From Eucommia ulmoides (taxonomy: Eukaryota > Streptophyta > Magnoliopsida > Garryales > Eucommiaceae): 64,000 nt of DNA. The notes under the pieces were generated by a model. The model saw only the letters and a program-made list of their open reading frames with translations. It was not told where the DNA came from and ran no database searches. Positions within the stretch are counted from its first letter, which is position 1; each line of letters opens with the position of its first letter. The position numbers and the translations under genes are program-made. Positions 10,753 through 25,340 of the stretch are shown piece after piece. Location: contig JAENRU010000042.1 in NCBI GenBank assembly GCA_016647705.1, positions 496,001-560,000 of the forward strand, given 5' to 3'.

Positions 10753-12668
10753 TGCTTCTATAATTTGAAAAATCTTTCCATGCCTTCCCTTCCCTTGTGG
10801 TTTTTTGTTAATTATTTTGCCTTTTTAATCGATCTCCAATGTTTATTTGATGCATGTAGTTTTGGCTTGTTTATGTTTCTTTATCTTAAAGAAATATTTA
10901 ATTAGCAATTACCATGTCGGTTTAATAACCTTGGTAGGCTGTATTAACTGGTGAATCTTTTTGTGATTAATGAGTCTCTTTACTTTTTCTGCCTGAAGAT
11001 AACGCGTCTGCATTTGCAGTCAAGATGTGTGGGTAGGGTTTGCTTCCCTTATTTCCTTTTTTTCTTTCCCTGCCTTCATTAATCATTATAGAGAGAGAGA
11101 GAGAGAGAGAGAGACGTAAGTGCTCGTCTCTCTTGCCTCTACGTGGCTGTTGGTTTTATGCAGTGTATATGGTTTAGTGGGGCATGACCCAAGTTTTAGC
11201 TTTATAGGGAAATCAATTCAACTTTTCCATTCTCAAAATGAGCTCCAACAGGTGGATTATCATCTAAGAGAGCCCACACCGGCGTTGAGGATCCAACCCA
11301 CGCTTGGTTTTGCTTTGTCCCTTATTTCTGACCCGTTCAGACGCGCATAACTTATCGTACAACATGTTAGCTAACACAACGCCAGGGGTGGCTTTTTTCT
11401 AACCACAATGTTCCCTCCCATGTATCCCCTTTATCCCATGGACACAAATGGGCTAGAACAACCCTAAGAACACGACATTAATAGCCCCTCCAACAATGGT
11501 TTCATTAGTCATCTTATAACTAAAATTTGAATTTCTATCCTTGTCATTTGTACTTATAGTTCCTAGTAAAATATATCGATTTTTTTTTTGTATTGAATTC
11601 AAAAGACTGAACAAATAGCAACATAGGAAGGGATTATCGGAATTGAATGTCGGACCATCATTGCTAATAAAGTACATCGAATCCATATGAAGTAAAAAAA
11701 GAATGGCTAGGCTAGGTTCGAGTCTACATCGACTTTCAAACTATAATTGTAGTATATAAAGTTGTACTGACCTTAAATTATTTCAAGATTTTAATTTTAT
11801 TTTAAATTTAAATTATTATTATAATTTAATTAAAAAAATCAAACTAGGTAAAAAAAAATACACAATATGAGATATTTTAAGTTAATTTTTGCTTTTAATC
11901 TTAATACAAAAATATATTTAAAAACTACATTTAATTAATTTATTTATTTTTAATTTTTAATAAAAAAAAATATAGAGACCGATTTTGTTGGAGTATTCAG
12001 TTTAAATTAAGAAATGTACTTTGTTCTATTTTATGGCTTTTGATTTGAAGACCCATAAAAAAGGAAGCATATGATTATTCAGATTCAATTATATACACAT
12101 AAAAAGAAATGGATTTAATTTTGAATAATTTGATTTTTGATTTTGTAGTGAAGCCAAATGACAACTGACCAATTGACAATTGAAATCGAACTTGGCTTCC
12201 TCCCTCTCGCTTTTCCAAACAAAATAGAGAGATTGTTTTTCGGTGGCTTATTTGACTTCTTTTCCAAGATAGAATGGAAGTAGTATTCATTGAACACTCC
12301 CTATCAACTGTTTAGGGAAAGAAATCCGTTAAGAGCCTTGCAAGTATGGGATCATAAAAGTCAGTTCCTAAGAATAAATACATTTTGACATCATTAATAT
12401 TTTAATGCCGTAGGAGGATGGTCCCCAACCATAAACAATTGGATAACATATATAATTAATTAGCTATTATGCCCAAAAAAACAAAAAAGTGACAAAATGG
12501 CTTATGGCTCATTTATCTGATCAAAGCCAACCAACCAACCATCAAAGAAAGAAAGAGTCACAATATAAATACACATACATTCCCTCTCTCTCAACTTCTT
12601 TCCTTATTCTCTCTCCCTCTCTTCTTAACTCAAACAACTTTACAATAAACAAATGGGGCTTTTCACTT
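10753..12668. other. Spacer between convergent AHL and UBP16 genes
   Basis: Holds the AHL 3' UTR (first few hundred bases) and the UBP16 3' UTR (right side). A (GA)n microsatellite lies at about 11090-11114. Short frames at 11120-11350 and 11453-11686 have no recognisable domain. At 12560-12652 the plus strand reads like a TATA box plus CT-rich leader before an ATG, but that frame is only 23 codons long and overlaps the UBP16 coding end. Confidence 0.5.
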
Positions 12669-15600
12669 TCAATCCCGAGTTGACCTCCTCAAAGATTCAA
12701 CTTCCCCTTCTTCGAAAGGATTAGACCGCCCTAACCTACCCGAATCCCTCTCCCTCTCCCTCTCCCTCTCCCTACAACTACTACTATTAACTAACTTCCT
12801 ATTTAATTTATTAGTTGAATCATGATTCATAACACTTGCCTTCTTTTCCATCTCACAATTTGCAGCATAACGATCCAAATCAGCAAGCGGGGAATGCCTT
12901 GTTGTGTACAAAGGGGAGGGAGAGGAAGAGGATGATGAGGTGTCTGAATCTGATGAATTTCTCCAAATTTGACCAAAATCTCCCAATATTTGGTCAAAGT
13001 AGTCCTCGTTGCTCGTGGAGTCCCTGTTGCTGCTTTCTGTGCTGCAAGAACCTGCCTCCGAGAACAGGGAGGAGGAGTGGTCACTTGAGGAGTCCTCTTC
13101 CAGTATCGTCTGAATCGACTCACCAGTCATATGACGGTTCAAGATATCGGCCTTGGAGAAATCCCATGGGTTAGTGGGGTGATATCTCGATTTGGGTTTT
13201 CTCAGATCATGGGTTATTATGGAATTTCTTATAAATTTTGGGGCACGGGGCGAACACCTACAAAATATTTTAAAAAAAAATGATCAGGGCCTCAGTTTGA
13301 ACAAGGCTATTAAATGAATTGGTCGGGAACGTTGAATCTTTAAAAGGGTTTACCTTGCATAAAGAAGCATGTAGGCCCCTTTTTCCAACACCTTTTCAAG
13401 TTCTACAGCTTTTACCTACAGAACCAAAACAATATATAACTTAAAAGTTTCAAGAAAATGATATAATTTAGGTGTTACAGAAAATTAAAACATGAAAAAA
13501 GTTGAGATGATGTAAATACTAGTCTGGTTCACATTGCTAAACAATGGTAACCAAATCTCAAATGAAACATGATTCTTTTTATTTATAATTTTGAATAGGG
13601 GGAAAGAAGGGGGGGAGCAAGTAAACTGAAATACGAAGATTGATCAAGGGAAGGTCATACCGTACTGTCATCGATCTTGAACCACTTATTCTGGATGTTC
13701 TTAACATAGCACACATAGTGACCAGAAAATGCAGCGTTCATGATATCCAAGTGAACCACCACCCCATAAAGCCGGTAAACAGGGGACTTATCACTTGTCC
13801 CGCTCATGAAAGGTGCCAGGTTAAGGATCTCAGGAAACCGAATAGACTTATTCAGCTTCCCAAATTTACCCGACTGTAAGATAGGGAAAATTCAAAAATA
13901 AATAAATAAGTAAATAAAAAGAAGCCAATAAAAACCTGAAAACAACATGAAGGGTCATCTCGTTCTTGATTTAAAATTACCTGAAAGCGCTTCAATGCAA
14001 TAGTAAGGATATTAGGAGCCTCCAACACAGTTAACTTCTTTTTAGCTCTCTCATAAGATTTGCATCTGATTCAAAATAACACAAAAAATAAAATCAATAT
14101 GTGGTCGCAATGTGTAAAGTCCCATTGAAATGACAAAAGCAAACCCTGAAAACTGGATCAAACACTAGCCATTATTATTAATACACAAAATAATTCAAAT
14201 GCTTGCTTTAGTTAGAGAGCAAACTCAAAAATAAAGGAAAGTACCAGAATAATGCTGAAAGATTGATACTGGTAAAAGAGGAAAAAATATAGTTTCAACA
14301 GCAACAGAAAAATACCAAGCAATACTCTTGAGAGCTCTACGCTAGAAAGTAAACAAACCAACCAACCTGCTGCATTGGTACTTATTTTCTCCATCCAAAA
14401 TTTCAGTGCCTGTAAACTGGCGTAAAGCCTCTTCTAGAGTCCCTATATCTCCGCCTATTTCAACTGTGAGATCCATCATCCTTTCATGCCTTTCAGATTT
14501 TCCACCACACCTCATGCATCTGATCTGCAGATACCCCATATATTATATGTCTACATATATGCATGCAATTCTCGCGTATAAAATTATCAAATATTACCAA
14601 ATTAAAAGCAAGCAATTGTAGAGCGAGAGAGCCTCAATTATATAAAGCTCCGAATCTCTATCATTTTCTCAAGGATCAAGGATTACCTTTGATCGGAGGT
14701 AGCCCCCAAAAGTAAGGCCTATTAGAGTTGTTTCTTCTTCAAAAGAGCCTGATGCCTTCACCCCAACTTCCTTGAGGCAATCAGCTTGCATTGTATCAAC
14801 AGCATACCTGTGAATCCACTCCTTATTTTCACTATTACATGTGTTGATGAATCATTTTTTATACGCAAATTAATGCACTGAATTGCCACCAGAGAGATAA
14901 GAGAGTACAAGCACGTCCAATCCGACGTCGCTAGAACCAAAATAGCTCACCTTAGAAATTCATGCGCATCTTCTTCTCTCCCATGACCAAGATGGCTTCC
15001 AATGCTTTGTATCTGAGATAGAATCCGAATAGGCGTCAGAGGAGAAATCCCCTCCTTTACCTTCAAAAGTAGACTTTCAAATTCACACGAGAAGCACCAA
15101 TCTCTCTTCTCACCTGGAGAAGGTGAAAGAAGCAATATTTAACGCAAACGCACCACTACAAATTACCGTGGATTGAAATTGCAATTGGAATCAAAAAACA
15201 GACACATACATGCTTTAGAATGGAATCCTTGGAGTAGATAGGCAGTGAGAGGTGGTGTAAACGCCAAACACTGGAGCACAGCATTCGCATAGCAGCTACA
15301 GGAAGTTTAAAAAAAAAAAAAAAAAAGAAGGGAAAACTCAAGTTAAAATATATAAATAGAGGCAAACACCAATAGTAATTCACAAGTTCCCTAATGTGTC
15401 AACAGTTCATGCACGAAGGTGTCTCATGCACTGAAAAAAATTACTTTCTACTTTCCCCCTATATGAATAGAAGACTGTTAATTTAAATTCATTGAAGAAT
15501 ACATCAAAATCAATGCCATAAGTGAAATCACACCATATAATCTTCACTCTAGCCTAATGAATCTAACTCACCTCATTAATTTATTTTTCTTCTATAAAAA

Positions 15601-18600
15601 CACAGGTATAGGTCAATAATACACTTGGGAAATCCCACATCACAAGCAATGTGTTACATGCAAGTACGGATATCTCCAAGAGCAAAAAAGAAGCACAATA
15701 TCAAGGAACCACAAACACACCGATCTCATCACCTGAATTTAACAACGTAAAGGAATAGCCTATGTGGCTGTTGTAGTATATTACCTGTTTCCACAATTTA
15801 TGAGGCCGCAAGGGCGCATATCAACCTTGTTTGAATTATAAAGCTTGACAAACAATTCATATGAAAATAGACCCTGTAAGAAACATAAAAGTGTATTACA
15901 TCCTAGAAACATGCAATTTACAGGCAGAAAATAAGACTGGGAAAGTTCAAGCCAAACCTTCTTATTGTAACTTCCAGCCATCTCATTCCCTGCTACTGAT
16001 GGATAATGACGGGACAATTTAGTCGCTCTTATCTGGTCAACTACTTTCAGCATTGATGTTTTCAATCCATTCTTATTGTTCTGGGAATAACCTTCAAATT
16101 GAGTAGTAGAACAAGCATCAGGCCCCGGAGCATAATCAACCTTTACGGATTGATTGCTCTGAACCGAATGTCGTCCATTTGTAGATGATAAATTGACATC
16201 AGCAGCTTTAGGTGGCAAATGTCCAGCACCTTTAGATTTTAATGCATGCGAATCATTATCTGCAAGATTTGGTCTTTCAGGGCACAAGAATGGCAAGCTA
16301 CTGATCTTTGAAGCATCTTTCTTCGTTGCACGCCCTTCATTGCTCAATGCTGGATGAGAGTTAGAAGCACTAGAGCAGTACTCGACATCTCTGGACTTCG
16401 ACATATGTGAATTATTGATTGTAGCAATGTTATTATGATCAAACATGTCAGAACTATATGATGGTGATCTCCCAGACCTGGAGCAATTCTTACCTGTTTC
16501 TCTTGATGAACCAGATGAACTACTTGGCTTCTTGAACACCGATTTACCTGGACAAACATTGTCTGAGGTCGCTTTCATGTTAGGGCAGTGTACCTCCGCG
16601 CGAGAATTGACATTGTTGGCCAAATCAAAAGATGAATTTGTAGATGGAATGCCATCAGACGTATTGACAGCACGTGTCTCACTAGAAGAAGATCGAGCAT
16701 CATCTGCAACAATTCTAGACTTGGAGGATTTGGTAGCTCCTTCCCAAAAATCAGAACAGGGAGTGGAAGGCTCTGATAATGAAGACTCGTCAGAGCCATC
16801 TGAACTCCGGCCAGATGAACTTGCCAATACATGTTGAGTGCGTCGATCGCCACAACTCGATGGTCTGTTCTCATCCAACTTATCTGAACTAGTACAACCA
16901 AGTACGGAATTGACCAGAGTAGGTTGCGCTGAAACTGATGTCCTGATTTGAGGCTTGATGGAAAAATTAGTCTCACGCTTGTCAGAGGGAACATTATCTG
17001 ATTGATATCCATTTGGTGTTTCAAAAGTATTTGGACAATCAACAGATGATTCAACGGCCATAGCAGATGAAGTACACTCCCCGGGCAACGAGGGAGCGGT
17101 ATCAGAGGTAGCAGTTGTTCCTATACCATCTGTAAAACACTTAACCCCCTTACCAGCCTTCGCAAGCAGAACTTCTGGGTGATCCGAACCAGAACAAACA
17201 CTATCAGAAAAATCTCCCACTGGTTTCGCAAACGGCCTCTCCTCAATCCCGAAGGCCACGACAGAGGCCTCATGTTTTTCTGGCTTGGACACCTTCAGAT
17301 CAGAACCACCTTCCACATCATTTGTCTGGTTAGCAAAGGTAAATGGACGGCACTCTTCCTTGTGACCTTGTCTCCAATGAATAATTTGACATTTACCAGA
17401 GCTGAAATACCAAGATTCTAAAGTGAAAATGGCAAACAGTGTGGAATAAAATAAAACATATATAAACCATGAAGATGAAAAAACAACATGACATTGAATT
17501 ATCGATATCATATTAGACACTTCACTAGAAGGATCAGATAAAAATAAATGGCATGCAATTCATCTTCCCCAGCTGCCACCTACGTAGAATCATCGTACTT
17601 AATTAAATATTATCGAGAATGCCTCTGACTTGCTAAACTGAGAATTAATATTGAACCATTTACCACCGACCTATAGTATGGCAACGATTCCAGTAAGCAG
17701 TCTACGAAGTAAATGTAAGATCCAGAAATCGACTAACACGCATTGGCATATCTATCCATTTGACCTCTCTACCCCTCAATCATCCTCTACGATAATGTCT
17801 ACCCCCCACCCAAGCCCCCCTAAGAAAAGGAAAGAAAATGCTTTGTAAATTACCATAGTTTAAATAACAGAACTACGTAACTAATTTTTTTCTTTCAAGT
17901 AAATTTAGAATTTCGCTACAAAAGTGCTCGATACATGTTCCTCAATGACTCCTTGCCCAGAAAATCACAATAATTTTTGGATTTTTTTGTGTCTGACACC
18001 AACACTATGATATAGGGAAATTGAAGGAATCAACATCACAAAGCTTTGGTGTTGCAAATTGAACATTCTTCTACACTGTGCGTTTCAATTCAATGAGAGG
18101 CAATTCCACTATTTACTGGATCCTCTTGTTCAGAAAGGGGGAAAGAAAAGAAACAATCAAGGCCCTCCACAAGAAGCTTCAATTCCTCCAGCAATTCTGC
18201 AAACATATACTAACGCACTAGCTCCCTCTTCTCCAGAAAAAACATTTCCACGTGAACTATATATAGTAAATAGTAGACTACCTAAACAAACCCCTCATTT
18301 ATCTCCTCACATATTTACTATCATGGCGTTATTAGCATAACGTCTTACATGTTTTTTAATGACACATCATACATGCTTGGAAACAATGCATTTCATAATT
18401 TATCCAATTTAAGTAACGGAAAATCCCATCCCGCCTTTCTACCCTTTATCCGGCACAGCCCAACAAGTCAACTCAGTGGTTGAGAAACCGTAGTTTTTTA
18501 AGGGCATCAAATCCTCACGCGGCTTTCACTCACAAGTCTGATGACAGGAATACTCTTTGGCTGGATTTTACAGGGCTGAAAACATGGTTCCAATTATGGC

Positions 18601-21177
18601 AAATTTTGTCCATTCAATTTTTTAATTTTGAATGTTCAAAATGAATTTATTGCTTATCGTTATTCAAATATGGTAAATGTTCTCAGATCTTTGAAGCACT
18701 GAATTGTTCATGCATAACCAGTGAGTATGCATTTTCTCTCAGATTTTTTGAAACATTGAATGGTCCATGTATAACCAGTGTGTACGCAGTTTCACTGTTT
18801 TACTATGTGTGCGCGTTGTGTCCACATATATAAAGAAAGTTGAATGACTTTGAATATTACCTGATTAGAATCCCTAAAATCTAGATGTTGAATAATTGTT
18901 TTATTTTTTAGCCAATTTTCCTCTTCTTAATATCCAATATTTCCCACTGGGATCCAATTTTCCTCTTTTTAATATCTAATAAATGTTTAATATTTTCAGC
19001 CGAGATCACCTCGAGGTTCAAAATGAAATGTTTAATATTTTCAGCTGAGATCTTTTGGAGCGGGAATAACTAGAGGATAAATCTATCATGAAAATTAACG
19101 ATTTAGTAGAAATGGCGTCTCATTAATTGTTTATTTTGCCTGGGTTTTCAAAGTCATATTTTAATATTAGGGCCCCACTGAATTTCCCTTTAAGTAACTA
19201 TGAATTTGGAATCTCAATCAACCTTGATGTAAAAGCATTAGGTGCTATGTAACACCCATATTAAACTATGCCTCCTCATGCCGTACAAGCATCATTCTAT
19301 TCTCAAGACAGACTATTTAAAGTTGACAAGAGTGGGGCAGAAGAATGACCCCTCCCCCCCAAGCTACACCATGCCGTACGAAGCTCCCCAAGGTCCTACT
19401 GTGGTAAAATGATCCAAATTGGGAATTAATTTGAAAATATGCAGAGTTTTGCTCAGAAAAATCGTAGAGCTAGAATGGAGCAACGTTGTCACCCCACCCC
19501 ACTCCCCCAAAAAAAGAGGGGCACTGCTAAAATATAGTTAACGTTCATTTTAATTTAAATTTAATTAAAAAAAATGTAATTTGATGCAACCTCGCAAAGA
19601 TAACGAAGGCTATGTAATGACTATAGGTTGAGGAGTACTGGAATCTAAATTAGACATTACTTGATCAGGACACGGAAGGTCACAATCAGGAGATATAACT
19701 TCAAGATCACAAAAAGAACAACTACCACGAGTTCTAAAACCTTATTCCTCCAAAAAAGAGAAGAAAAAAAAATCCCTTCAAGGCATTGCAGCCGTTCTAT
19801 GCAACATCCTAGTTCGAGGTAAATTCATATAATTATGTGGCATATCTTAACAGCCAACTACATGACAAGTAGCTTACAAGAGCATAAAGGACAAATACCA
19901 TATAAGTTGCCACTAAGGTGCCTGCCAAGAACTAGAAGCCACCATGACAAAGAGAGTTGCAATTAGATGACAGGATTCACAGTATAATTCCCAGGTCATA
20001 TAGGTTGATTGGAACCTAATTGAATTAAAATTTCACAAATTGTCTAGTTCTAGTTGAACTTATTGACTTCCTCCAAATTTGGAATCCAGATCATATGGAG
20101 TGTACAATTGTTTTATACTCAGATGACACACTTTCTAGGTTCCTATAACCATTTTGACCTTAAATCTACTCCATTTGGTTTTCATCTATTGAAGAGCTAA
20201 ACTCAGAGCTTAAAGGAAAAGGTTTCAAAGTTCATCTCATGGTAACTTCCCCCTCCTCAACATGATGTTTGACTTCCTACAGCCCACAAATAGAAGCTTG
20301 TATGAATCTTGATAAAATAATACATATTTATGGTATCTGTTATAATTTATTCTACATCATCCCCTCCTATGTGTCATGACAGCATTATGGAAATTTAGCA
20401 GTTAGCACCAACCACTGCATACAGAACCTTGGAGCAGTATAAATCCAAACAGCAGTAGCATTTATAATGTATAAAATCAAAACTTCAAGCAGTTCAACCC
20501 TCCTAGCAAATTGCTTTGCTTTTGTTTCAAGCATAGTAGATGATGCAGCGAATGAATATAATATTGCATCGCACCTCGCAAATAAGACAATATTTCTATG
20601 CAAAAAAATTAACATGCCCTGGTTTTCTAGATCATACATTTTGCAGTATAAAAAAATGCTTGACAACTAATACCCATATTATCCTTCCCCTCTGATTTAT
20701 ACATTTTAATCTGTAACTCTATAAAAACTACATATCACGTAAATTCTGACTTAAATTCCAAAAATTGACAAGTAAAAATTAATACACCTCCATATCCAGA
20801 ATATAATTGACACAGTGGAGCTTCAATATGACATACCAGTAGCGAATGGATTTGCACCGGGCACATCGCGTAGCGGTGGGGGAAAAGCAAACCGCACATT
20901 CGTACTGCACTGGCCGTGAATTTGACTTTGGTGCAGGGGCTGGTGAGGCATACTCGTAGATGTAATCATCATTGCCATAGCCACTGCCAGCAGTGGCCTC
21001 GAGCTCAGCCCTCGCCGCCTCCTCCGACGCCAAAACCAAAAGCCTCTTGACTTCCTCCCTTCTGGCAATCGCAAGCCGCCATTTCCGGCGGACAACAAAA
21101 AACCCAATCACCGGACCCAGAAAAGCAAGCACCAAGACCACCAGGCTCCGAAACCCTAGATCTCCTCCCACGAGCAT
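12669..21177 (-). CDS. UBP16: Ubiquitin C-terminal hydrolase with MYND finger (UBP15-19 group, UBP16-like), 11 exons
   Basis: Deubiquitinating cysteine protease. Exons in transcript order: 21177-20837, 17401-15958, 15873-15785, 15295-15210, 15113-14951, 14807-14687, 14524-14367, 14065-13981, 13873-13661, 13415-13354, 13257-12669. All phases agree, giving 1116 residues. The N-terminus has a hydrophobic anchor (about 8-29), then a MYND zinc finger (about 93-133: CAVCF, CARCKSIRYC, CQIIHW, HKEEC) split by intron 1. A long Ser-rich linker follows. The USP domain starts near 596: Cys box NCGNSCYANAVLQ (catalytic Cys near 626), a zinc-binding CMRCGG ... CSRC insert, His box FSGHYVCYV (His near 881) and WFKIDDS. 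The tail contains NPWDFSKADILNRHMTGESIQTILEEDSSS, typical of UBP16. It is somewhat longer than my recollection of Arabidopsis UBP16 (about 1000 residues), mainly through the linker. Confidence 0.95.
12745..12773 (-). repeat. In-frame (GAGAGG)n microsatellite coding an Arg-Glu run in UBP16
   Basis: The plus strand reads CCCTCT repeated about five times. In the minus-strand gene this codes RERERERERD close to the C-terminus. Because the unit is six bases, gain or loss of units keeps the frame, so the tract can vary in length without breaking the protein. Confidence 0.85.
17402..20836 (-). other. Large first intron of UBP16 (about 3.4 kb)
   Basis: Non-coding between exon 1 (MYND first half) and exon 2. 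It holds an imperfect direct repeat of about 55 bp at 18684-18794 (each copy begins CTCAGAT and includes ATAACCAGTG), a second short duplication around 18950-19050 (AATGTTTAATATTTTCAGC twice) and AT-rich filler. No gene is visible on either strand. Its length is large relative to the other ten introns, which are mostly below 500 bp. Confidence 0.8.
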
Positions 21178-24100
21178 TTATTCAGTGATAAATCGCATCC
21201 AGCACAATGAAACCCTAAATTCACAAACATAGATTCTTTGACTGCGTTAACAGTGGCTTCAACCACACCAACAGCGGCGATGACAGTGAACGGCGCTCTG
21301 CATGCAGAGATTATTGAAGTACGATCAGAGATATCGACAATAATGTCAATCTGATCGAAAAAGAACCACTGGTTGTGGAGGTGACGAAAGCGATATCTAC
21401 AAGAAACAACCCCTAGATATACAAATAATTCATATATACGCGAGAGTGTCGACGGACAACACAATCGAGTCAGTATTTAAGAATACCTCAACAATTTCCT
21501 TGTAGATTCTGAACCCCAAAATCATTCAGATCGAGATTTAGGGCTTTCCCCTTTTTTAAGAGAGAGAAAGTAGAGAGAGAGATGAGGAAAATGGAGTTAG
21601 CGGTACTATGCAATTCATCCTACGCTTTATTTTTGTGTAAAATACACTTTATACCCTTCAATTTTCAAAAATTTTATTTCACCCATAAAATATATTGTTT
21701 TCACTTTACAAAACAATACTTTTACAAAACAATGGTGCTTTCAAATTGTTCTATTTTTAAAGCTGATGTTAGAAAATTATGAGTTTTAGATTTGATCAGT
21801 TGTGACAATTTGAATTTTAAAATTATTCTTACATTGGGTCATATTGAAATACAAATATTTTAGTACTCAAAACGATAAGACACTTGAAGTTTAGGTGGCA
21901 AAAAGTGTAAATTTACTATTACATTTGGAATATTTTCGTACCTTAAAATAAAGAATCCAATGGTTGGAGGGAAGGAATTTGGTTTTAGAGGCATCGAGAA
22001 GCGTGAATTCTTTCTTACCTCTTCAAATATTCGCTCTTTCTTTCTAATGTTCAAATTTTTATTCACCCAACCCAATCAATTATTGGTTATAATAATTTTT
22101 TCAAAAATTTAAAATTACTTAAAATCAATGTAACTTTTTACAAGAAAAAATTACAATAATTTTTATATGATACAATAATTTTGAATTTCTGAAAAAATTA
22201 CTATAACATGTAAATTACTTAGACAAATTTTTAATTTTGTGAATTGTTCACCTATAACCTTTTCTTTTTTTCTTTTTCTTTTGATTTTACAATAAGGTGT
22301 GTCCAGATTAACTAATTATTTTGTTGGTGCAATCTTGAGAACATACTTTGCACACCGACATGGTGTATTCAAAACTAAATTTAAAATTTAATTATCAGAG
22401 TGTTGATTGATAAAAAAAAAAATGACGTCTCTTCTTATCAATCGAACGTGTACGTGTAAGTGGCAAGCAATGACTTGATATTTGGATTGACTATATGCAT
22501 GCACAATTTGTCTTGTCTTATAATGAGGTAAAATTCATTATGTAATAATAAGGCCAATGAAGAAGAGTTTAATGTGAAAAGAAAAATTGGTGAGCATGAC
22601 ATCAAAATCAATATTGGTGGCTTTTACACCATCAACCAACAATAAAATCTACTATACACCCCAACCCCCGGCACTTGGATGGATAACTTTTTCCTTTTGA
22701 TCGAATTGAATTTTATTTTGGTGTACTGCGTGACAATTTAATTTAACTTTATTTTTTCTTAAATCTTTTGAAAATTATTTACAAATTGACGTGATGATTT
22801 TGAGTGTGTAAATTTTAGGAAAATGTTTTTTTAGAGGTCACAAGATTTCAAAAAATATTTTTTAGGTCTCATCTCGTGTGTAAAAAAATTATTGTTACAG
22901 GACCCCATAAAATGATTTTTTTTTAGATGAGACGAATTTCCCTAAATTTTATTCTATTAAGTCTGTCGTGTCAATTTTATTTTTTCTCTTTTTCTTTTAA
23001 AAAAATAATAGAAGGGCAATCAAAAGACCAAATAAATATTTTTCTAAAAATTTTAAGCAACAAAACCAAAATATTATTTTTTTTGCTTAAAAAATCTCAT
23101 ATTTTCTTAAAATATCTCATCCTTTTCCCATGTATTTTTTTTTTTTAAAGAAAATAATGTTGTTAGAAAACTCAAACAAAAATAAAATCGAGGAAAACAT
23201 TAATTTTTTGCATAAAAATCTCTTTTTTTGGGGGGGGGGGGGGGGGGAGATTTTTTTTTTTAAACTCATATTTTCTCTATTTATTTGGAGAAAATAATGT
23301 TGTTAGAAACCTTAAAAGAAATAAGAGCATAAAATTTCTGACCTTTTTCTTGGTGGTTTCTTTCCATCCCAGGTTAAGTCAAAGAATTGCAGGCCACCAA
23401 GGCAAGGATTTAGAAAAACCCAAAAAAAGGTCAAAATTTCTCACCTTAAAGTGCATTTCCGTTTCAATCTTTATTTTCAAAACAAAAATATTGACAATCC
23501 CTATTTTCTTCAAATTCTAATATTTAGGAGTAATGCACACGATGTGTTTGTAGAAATGTGTGCGTTGGCTTCTGGGTATCATTTCAGCATTTGAAAAGGA
23601 AGTCAATTTAGGCGTGTTTTTGTTTTTCTGGTTGTATTCCTAATAAATTGGGATGATGAGATTTTTCTTTTCTTTCTTTGTCCTAAAATTGTTTCTTTTA
23701 ATTTATGAGAACAGAAACAAAAAACACGTTTACTTGCAATATTTTTTTTTTAAATGTATGGCGGTCGACGTCATAATAATTTTGTGGGAGTGAATATAAA
23801 TCAATATTTTAAGAAATTCAAAAAATATTTTTAAAATGTTTCTCAAATTTTGAAAACAAAAATATTTTTAAAATAAAAAAATAGAAATCGGAAATGCAAA
23901 GAATGAGAGGGGAAGCCTTTTTCACAAGAGTGGTTAGTCTGTCAAAATTGCCCATTTTTGAGGTCCATAGATATTCGAGGCCCATTTTATCAATTGTCCA
24001 TCTCATTAATTCGTAAGAAATGTTTTCTTCCTAGTACGTACGGTATACTACATTGTACATTTAAACTAATATTTCATTGACAAATTATAACTGAGACAAA

Positions 24101-25340
24101 TATGACCATAATTTTCTATCTTTTGTTAAATATTACTAAAAAAAAATAATGTTTAATTATCTCTTCTCTTTAAAAATAAATAAATAAATACAATTACTAT
24201 TTTATCCCTATGTATACTTAAGTCTCTCTCTCTCAAATGCAACTCCTCGGCCGGATCACCTCCGGCCGCATTCTTCTCATCTTCTTAATTTTGTCTAACT
24301 CTCTCTCTCTTAAACCCATTGGATTTGTCCCAAGTCAACAAGTTTAGGAGAGAGAGTTAGAGGAAATTAAGAAAAAGAAGAGTTGCAGTGGAGTTGCAGG
24401 TGTGGTGATGACGACTTACGTCAGTTTGAGAAAGGGATAGAGAGAATAAAAAGATAATTTAGAAATTAGAATTTAAATGTTAAATGAACCCGTCAGTTCT
24501 AATTTGAGAGGTTGATTAAAAAAGATAAGAAAAAATTACCCATCGCTAATTTCCCATATTTCATTGCAAAGAAGCAGAATCTTGATTTTTTTATTTTATT
24601 TTTCCAAGTTGTTGAAATTTGGCCACAAAGTGAAGATAATGGGCTTCAATTATTTAATCAACAAGAATGTCCAAAACGGAAAAGAAGATGGACGGACAGG
24701 ACAGCGCTACAACTCCTCCTCGTGACTTCACTTTTATTATTCTTAACTGATTGGGAACACCCGTGACCGACCGCATATGAGTTGCCACTTTCACGACCTC
24801 ACTTCCCCATCTCATCATTCCTCATTACTTCATTCCAATTCCTTATTTTTTATCCACGAATCTTGTTCACAGCTTTTAAAATTCAAAAAATTCTTTTTAA
24901 AAACTATATCATATATTAAAAAATCAACCCCGTAAAGTAATGATTTTATGGAATGGAACATTTCACTAAATTTTCCTTTTTATTAATGGATGTCAGTAAG
25001 TCATTTGCGGGTCAATTTTAATCGCACCTCGACTAATTATTTTTTCGATCGATCATGAAATTACATTTTTTTACATCGCCTTGATGTATTCAAATTGTTA
25101 CTCATGGAGTGTTTCTAAACAAAGTCAAACCCCGATTAATTTATTTATTTAAAAAATATATATCTTAAGTCGCATCCAAAAACATAATTTTGTTATGAGA
25201 AAATTGATTGATGAATGCAAGAGACTTTTTTTTCCTGTATAACTATATTTTTTAATTTGTATTGAGAGAGACTAATAGATGTGTAGACCCTCTGGCAAAG
25301 AAAGGTGCAGAGGGAGATTGCGTGCTCAAAATCTTTACAG
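21178..25340. other. UBP16 5' region and AT-rich spacer
   Basis: From 21178 to about 21575 lies the probable 5' UTR/promoter of UBP16 (minus), ending in GA-rich repeats. Beyond this the sequence is AT-rich with poly-T and poly-A runs, an uninterrupted run of 18 G at 23230-23247, and CT/GA stretches around 24222-24360. Frames up to about 90 codons exist but none resembles a protein family. Confidence 0.55.

Noticed and set aside
11453-11686. Possible plastid-derived fragment on the minus strand
   Set aside because: The style looked organellar at first, but I could not match it to any plastid gene I know.
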